From: DATDOO01 sp035293245
GTDB taxonomy: Bacteria; Pseudomonadota; Gammaproteobacteria; Methylococcales; Methylococcaceae
Assembly (NCBI GenBank): GCA_035293245.1
Contig: DATDOO010000104.1
Location: 1-28,647 of the forward strand
Reading direction: 5' to 3'
DNA: 28,647 bases
Below are positions 24,583-28,647 of this stretch, piece by piece. The notes beneath the pieces were generated by a model. The model saw only the letters and a program-made list of their open reading frames with translations. It was not told the DNA's origin and searched no databases. Numbering within the stretch: the stretch's first letter is position 1; the number at the start of each line of letters is the position of its first letter. Both the position numbers and the translations under genes were made by a program.

Positions 24583-25005
24583 CTATTTGCCCGTGGCCTG
24601 TTTTTCGGCCATTTCACTGATGACGGGTAGTTTCAGCCTGTCGCCCTGGTAGGCCTTCACGGCGCAGACGATGGAGATCACCACCATCACCAGGGACCAG
24701 AAAGGGAGAACCATCCAGCCGAGGAGCGGGATGAACTCCAGCGCTACGGAACCCCCAAACCAGATTGCCGCGAGAAAAAGCCCCTGGTACGCATGGAAGC
24801 GTATGTCGTTGACCTTGTTGTAGGGTTCGATGAGCAGGAAGGCGATGGCGGCGATCCAGATGTAACACAGCGCGGAGGCCACATGGGTGCTCAGGCCGCT
24901 GCTTGCCGTGGAAACGGGCGATCCTTCTTCGGTCTTGTGGCAGGCCGGACAGGCCGTGCTTCCCTCCGGCAGTTTGGCGCCACAGGCGGAACAGTATTTC
25001 GGCAT
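24583..25005 (-). CDS. Zinc-ribbon DUF4870-type membrane protein
   Basis: A 140-residue protein. The N-terminal zinc ribbon has C5, C8, C19 and C22 (YCSACGAKLPEGSTACPAC). A Ser/Thr-rich linker follows, then three hydrophobic segments (ASALCYIWIAAIAFLLI, YQGLFLAAIWFGGSVAL, GWMVLPFWSLVMVVISIVCA). The VNDIRFHAYQGLFL motif between them is typical of the DUF4870/Tic20-like family. It ends with KAYQGDRLKLPVI, also family-typical. The function is unknown. The ATG lies at 25005, with GGAGAAAACC upstream. Confidence 0.85.
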   Translation of the reverse strand: MPKYCSACGAKLPEGSTACPACHKTEEGSPVSTASSGLSTHVASALCYIWIAAIAFLLIEPYNKVNDIRFHAYQGLFLAAIWFGGSVALEFIPLLGWMVLPFWSLVMVVISIVCAVKAYQGDRLKLPVISEMAEKQATGK

Positions 25006-25459
25006 GGGTTTTCTCCGTTTTTTGGTTGTTTTCCCGGCGTTGATCGGCTAGTCGCTTTAGCCGGCGGCCGATAGGTGTTGCATGAAAATCCGTCGCGATT
25101 TTCAGCGTCTCTCCCTTTTTCCGGCCCTTTCATTCGTACCTGTTTGCCATAGGGAGAAGCGCCCAGACCCGCTTATACTCCCGTTCGCCCATGTGCGGCA
25201 ATCCGTCCGAGGGGACGTTTGTATTTGCGGGGTAATGTGGACTGGAGGCCCGGCGGATTTCTCGCCGCCGCCCCGAACGCCTGGGTTCGCGAGGCCTTGG
25301 CGCGCGCGCCGTCCCAATCCCGCGAACGGTCTGCCGAAACGCCGCATCAGTCAAAGCCCGCTTCGACTAAAATCGCCTTGGAGCGATTTTCCTGACCCTT
25401 TTCGCCAGGACGCGCCGGTCGGCTCCAAAGCTGTAGAACTACAATAAAAGGTACGGCAT
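25006..25459. other. Intergenic region with two A/T-rich hairpins
   Basis: About 450 bp without a credible gene; the frames that span it are Arg/Pro-rich shadows. Two hairpins stand out. GAAAATC/GATTTTC is at 25084-25103 with a 6-nt loop. AAAATCGC/GCGATTTT is at 25369-25390 with a 6-nt loop, about 70 nt before the diguanylate cyclase gene. The second could attenuate or terminate transcripts entering that gene. The stretch between them probably contains the promoters for both flanking genes, but none is clear. Confidence 0.45.
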
Positions 25460-27925
25460 ATGGCGTGGAACGAGTTTATGTCGCTTCCCGGCAGCGTGGG
25501 CGGCGACTTTCTGCCGCATGGGTATTGCTTCGCCTGGAGCACGGTCCTGTTGTGGGTGCACGTGATCGCCGATTCGGCGACGGCTTTGTCCTACTACTCC
25601 ATTCCTTTCGCCCTGCTGTATTTCGTGCGCCGCCGCAGGGATCTGCCTTACCGGCGAATGTTCGTCTTGTTCAGCCTGTTCATCCTGGGCTGCGGGACGA
25701 CGCACGCCCTGGGGGTATGGACGATTTGGCATCCCGATTACTGGGCCGAAGGGCTGGTAAAGGCCACGACGGCTGCCGTGTCGCTGTCTACGGCCGTGCT
25801 GATCTGGCCGTTGCTTCCCAGGGCGCTGGCAATGCCCAGCCGAACCGAACTGGAAACGGCCAACCGCCGGCTGGCCGAGGAAGCGGCGGCGCGGACGGCG
25901 GCCGAACGCTTGTTGCAGGAGACCGAAAATCGGCTGGAATTTGTTCTGGAGTCCGCCAACATCGGGGTCTGGGAGTTGAATCCCGAGCACCGCGCCGTGT
26001 TCCGTTCGCCGCTGCACGATCGGCTCTTCGGTTACCAACAGCCATTGCCGGAATGGGGTTACGAAACTTTTCTGGAACATGTGCTGGAAGAAGACCGGCC
26101 TCACGTGGAAGCCAGTTTCCGCAAGGACATGGAAAACCTTCAAAACGTCAGCCTCGAATGCCGCATCCGCCGCGCGGACGGCTGCATCCGCTGGCTGCGC
26201 ATCGACGGCGAACACCGCCGGGACGCCCAGCGCAACAGCGTCGGAATGGCCGGCATCGTCGAGGACATCACCGAGCGCCGGGAAATGGAGGAAGCGTTGC
26301 GGGAACGGGAAGAAATCTACAGCGCCATCGTCAATCAGGCGGCCGACGCCATCGTGCTCATCGACGCGGAAACCCTGAAGTTCGCCGAATTCAACGCCGC
26401 AGCCCACACCGTGCTGGGCTACACGCGGGAAGAGTTCGCCCGGCTGAGTCTCTACGACATTCAAGGCGTATTCACCCCCGCCGAGGTGGACGACAAAGTG
26501 CAGGCCATGCGGCGCACGCATCGAGACCTGCACTTCGAAAACCCGCATCGCTGCAAGGACGGCTCCTGCCGGTTCATGGACATCAGCAACCGCATCATCC
26601 ACCTGCGCGGGCGCGACTACTTCGCCGCCATCTGGCACGACCTTACCGAGCGCAAGCGCAGCGAACAAACGCTGGCGGAAGAGGCTGAGCGCAGGCGACT
26701 CATTTTCGATACCTCCAAGGACGGCATCGTCGTGCTCGACATGGACGGCAAAGTGCAGGAAATGAACCAGAGCTACGCCGACCTGCTGGGCTATTCTTTG
26801 GAAGAAGCCCACGCGCTGCACGTCTGGGACTGGGACGTGCAGTGGACGCGCGAGCAGTTGCTGGAGCGATTCCACAGCAAACCCAACCGGGAAGAAACCT
26901 TCGAGACCCGCCAGCGGCGCAAGGACGGCGCCATTCTCGACGTGGAAATCAGCGCCAATCTGGCCGAATTGGATGGGCAGAAACTACGTTGCTGCGTGGT
27001 GCGCGACATTTCCCAGCGCAAGGCCACGGAAACCCAGCTACGCCTGGCCGCCAGCGTGTTCCAGGAAGCGGCGGAAGGGATCGTGATCACCGACGCCGAC
27101 ACCGATATCCTCGACGTAAATCTGGCCTTCACGCGCTTGACGGGTTACGGCCGCGACGAAGTCATCGGCCGCAAGCCGCGCCTGCTCAAGTCCGGGCACC
27201 ACGGCCAGGAGTTTTATGCCGAACTGTGGCAGTCGGTGCTCGAAACCGGCTACTGGCACGGCGAAATCTGGAACCGGCACAAAAACGGCAGCCTGCTGGC
27301 CGAAGACATCACCATCAGCGCCATCAAGGACGCATCCGGCGCCATTAGCCGCTATATAGCCCTGTTTTCGGACATCACCGAACGCAAGCACCACCAGGAA
27401 AAAATCGAACACCTGGCCTATTACGACGCGCTGACCCAACTGCCCAACCGCCTGCTGCTGGCGGACCGCATGCAGCAAGCCCTGGCGCTGTCTGCCCGCA
27501 GCAATAGCCTGGTCGCGGTCTGCTACCTGGATCTGGACGGCTTCAAGCCGGTCAACGATCGCTATGGGCACCGGGCGGGCGACCAGGTATTGACGGCGGT
27601 CGCAGAGCGGATTCAGTCCCATCTGCGGGCCTCGGATTCGGCGGCGCGGCTGGGCGGCGACGAATTCGTCTTCCTGCTGACCCACCTGGACTCGGAAGAC
27701 GAGTGCAACGTCATCCTTGCCCGCATCATCGACGCCCTCTCCCAACCCTATGCGCTGGACAACGGTGCTGCCGTCGCCGTTTCCGCGAGCGTCGGCGTCT
27801 CGCTTTACCCCCGGGACGACAGCGATCCCGACCTGTTGCTGCGCCATGCCGACCAGGCCATGTACCTGGCGAAGCAGACCGGGCGCAACCGGGTGCAGTG
27901 GTTCGATCCGCGTCGGATCGCCTAG
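25460..27925 (+). CDS. Ethylene-receptor-like membrane sensor with four PAS domains and a GGDEF diguanylate cyclase
   Basis: The 821-residue protein should make c-di-GMP. Residues 28-112 form three membrane helices of the ethylene-binding type. D38, Y45, I75, C78 and H82 reproduce plant ETR1 D25, Y32, I62, C65 and H69 with identical spacing, and SYYSIPFALLYFVRRRRDLP follows the plant sequence. Cys and His ligate the copper that binds ethylene in ETR1. A short coiled coil (118-155) leads to PAS/PAC modules at about 158-275, 286-398, 412-520 and 528-643. The GGDEF domain (about 650-815) has intact G732-GDEF-736 and the inhibitory I-site R723xxD726. No EAL domain follows. The next gene starts one base after its stop, suggesting co-transcription. 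The ligand is inferred. Confidence 0.93.
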   Translation: MAWNEFMSLPGSVGGDFLPHGYCFAWSTVLLWVHVIADSATALSYYSIPFALLYFVRRRRDLPYRRMFVLFSLFILGCGTTHALGVWTIWHPDYWAEGLVKATTAAVSLSTAVLIWPLLPRALAMPSRTELETANRRLAEEAAARTAAERLLQETENRLEFVLESANIGVWELNPEHRAVFRSPLHDRLFGYQQPLPEWGYETFLEHVLEEDRPHVEASFRKDMENLQNVSLECRIRRADGCIRWLRIDGEHRRDAQRNSVGMAGIVEDITERREMEEALREREEIYSAIVNQAADAIVLIDAETLKFAEFNAAAHTVLGYTREEFARLSLYDIQGVFTPAEVDDKVQAMRRTHRDLHFENPHRCKDGSCRFMDISNRIIHLRGRDYFAAIWHDLTERKRSEQTLAEEAERRRLIFDTSKDGIVVLDMDGKVQEMNQSYADLLGYSLEEAHALHVWDWDVQWTREQLLERFHSKPNREETFETRQRRKDGAILDVEISANLAELDGQKLRCCVVRDISQRKATETQLRLAASVFQEAAEGIVITDADTDILDVNLAFTRLTGYGRDEVIGRKPRLLKSGHHGQEFYAELWQSVLETGYWHGEIWNRHKNGSLLAEDITISAIKDASGAISRYIALFSDITERKHHQEKIEHLAYYDALTQLPNRLLLADRMQQALALSARSNSLVAVCYLDLDGFKPVNDRYGHRAGDQVLTAVAERIQSHLRASDSAARLGGDEFVFLLTHLDSEDECNVILARIIDALSQPYALDNGAAVAVSASVGVSLYPRDDSDPDLLLRHADQAMYLAKQTGRNRVQWFDPRRIA

Positions 27926-28647
27926 GTGAACGGGAAGCCGCCGTTCTATGCCACTTTGCGCGAAGCGGGCGCCGCCATCCTGTTTTTCGGCGTTCTGGCC
28001 CAGCAACCGGATTTGACGGAAGCCGGACGGGCGGCGCTAACCGAACTGGGCGGGCTGGGCTACAGCATTCCCGGCGAGGCGGAGCCGGTGCGGGTGTTCC
28101 CGGCGCTCACCGGCGGCGACGTGAGTGGACGGCACGCCGGGGGCTGGCGGCCGGGCAACATTTTTCTGCGTCCCCATCCCCAGGGCGAGATCGGCGCACG
28201 CGTGTTTTTGCGCCATGAACTGATGCATGAAGCCAGCTTCCGCACCTGCGGCGGCAAGCTGCCTTTATGGGCGGAAGAAGCGGCCGCCATGAATTTCAGC
28301 GGCGAACTGCCCGACCCGGCTCAAGCCGCGCCCCCCGACAGCGCCGCACTGGAGCGCCTGCGTGCCACGGTGCGCGAGGGGGCGGCGCTACGCGGCGACA
28401 ATGCTTCGGTGCTGGCCCGCCTCATCGTCCGCGACGGCTGGCCGCGGGAAGCCTGTGCGATTTCGCCGGATTTGGAGAAACTGCTGGGCGCGCCGCTCGG
28501 CCATTCCGGCAGCATCGCGTACGTTCTGGTCAGTTTGCTGTCGGGGCGGGTGCTGGAGGCGGGCGGCGACCAGAAAACCCGCCATCCGCCCGGCTCGCTG
28601 CTCAAAATTCCCTACGCGGCCGCCTTGCGCGAAGCGACGCCGCAAAT
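27926..28647 (+). CDS. Protein with gluzincin-like HExxH and SxxK motifs (partial at window end)
   Basis: A frame open to the window edge (240 codons visible) starts at a GTG directly after the cyclase stop codon. H97-ELM-H101 followed by LPLWAEEAAA fits the zinc site of gluzincin peptidases (HExxH plus a downstream Glu). Further on, a GSIAYVLVSLLSGRVLEAG segment leads to PPGSLLKIPYAAAL with S224-LL-K227, the arrangement of the SxxK motif in penicillin-binding proteins. It may be the DUF2300 (YfaQ-like) partner of the macroglobulin cluster; this is from memory of the family and not certain. No clear signal peptide is visible, so the true start may differ. Confidence 0.6.
   Translation, partial: MNGKPPFYATLREAGAAILFFGVLAQQPDLTEAGRAALTELGGLGYSIPGEAEPVRVFPALTGGDVSGRHAGGWRPGNIFLRPHPQGEIGARVFLRHELMHEASFRTCGGKLPLWAEEAAAMNFSGELPDPAQAAPPDSAALERLRATVREGAALRGDNASVLARLIVRDGWPREACAISPDLEKLLGAPLGHSGSIAYVLVSLLSGRVLEAGGDQKTRHPPGSLLKIPYAAALREATPQ

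Noticed and set aside
25082..25447. 121-codon frame upstream of the diguanylate cyclase.
   Set aside because: Arg/Pro-rich composition, no ribosome site, and it crosses two hairpins; most likely untranslated.

Overview
The window looks like chromosomal DNA from a GC-rich gammaproteobacterium. A Methylococcales-type methanotroph is my best guess, from the GuaA and GroEL sequences, the yfa/mag-type macroglobulin cluster and the many GC-rich palindromic repeats. This assignment is an inference; no marker here proves it.

Layout. guaA (57-1631) opens the window. Directly behind it lies a 2.9-kb segment holding one gene, a SWIM/SNF2 helicase, which ends in a decayed second copy of the guaA 3' end (about 4478-4574). 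This looks like the scar of an element that integrated at guaA. Just inside the right end is a fragment of a yoeB toxin gene. An intact yefM-yoeB pair, a hicA-hicB pair and an unrecognised protein with a HEPN-like RxxxxH motif follow (4702-7304). A secreted M28 peptidase (minus strand) leads to the groES-groEL operon, which has a clear sigma70 promoter overlapping a CIRCE operator and a strong terminator.

After a small coiled-coil gene and a methyltransferase (both minus strand) comes the macroglobulin cluster (12057-20412). It holds a fused YfaP-YfaT-like protein, a YfaA-like DUF2138 membrane protein and a large periplasmic alpha-2-macroglobulin with a CTEQ thioester motif. The macroglobulin gene carries a 180-bp palindromic element inserted exactly in frame inside its signal peptide, and probably two more repeat-derived in-frame insertions.

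From 20413 to 22520 the DNA is a patchwork. It contains a lipoprotein gene cut short by a palindromic element, an isochorismatase-like gene followed by a textbook integron attC site, a second cassette-like secreted protein, a BIME-like repeat, and a second identical copy of the palindromic element. No integron integrase is present. TPR, membrane and zinc-ribbon genes follow.

The last large gene encodes a diguanylate cyclase. Its N-terminal membrane domain has all the residues of the plant ethylene receptor's copper/ethylene site at identical spacing, followed by four PAS domains and a GGDEF domain with an I-site. The window ends inside a gene for a protein with an HExxH metallopeptidase-like motif and an SxxK motif, possibly the DUF2300 (YfaQ-like) partner of the macroglobulin cluster.
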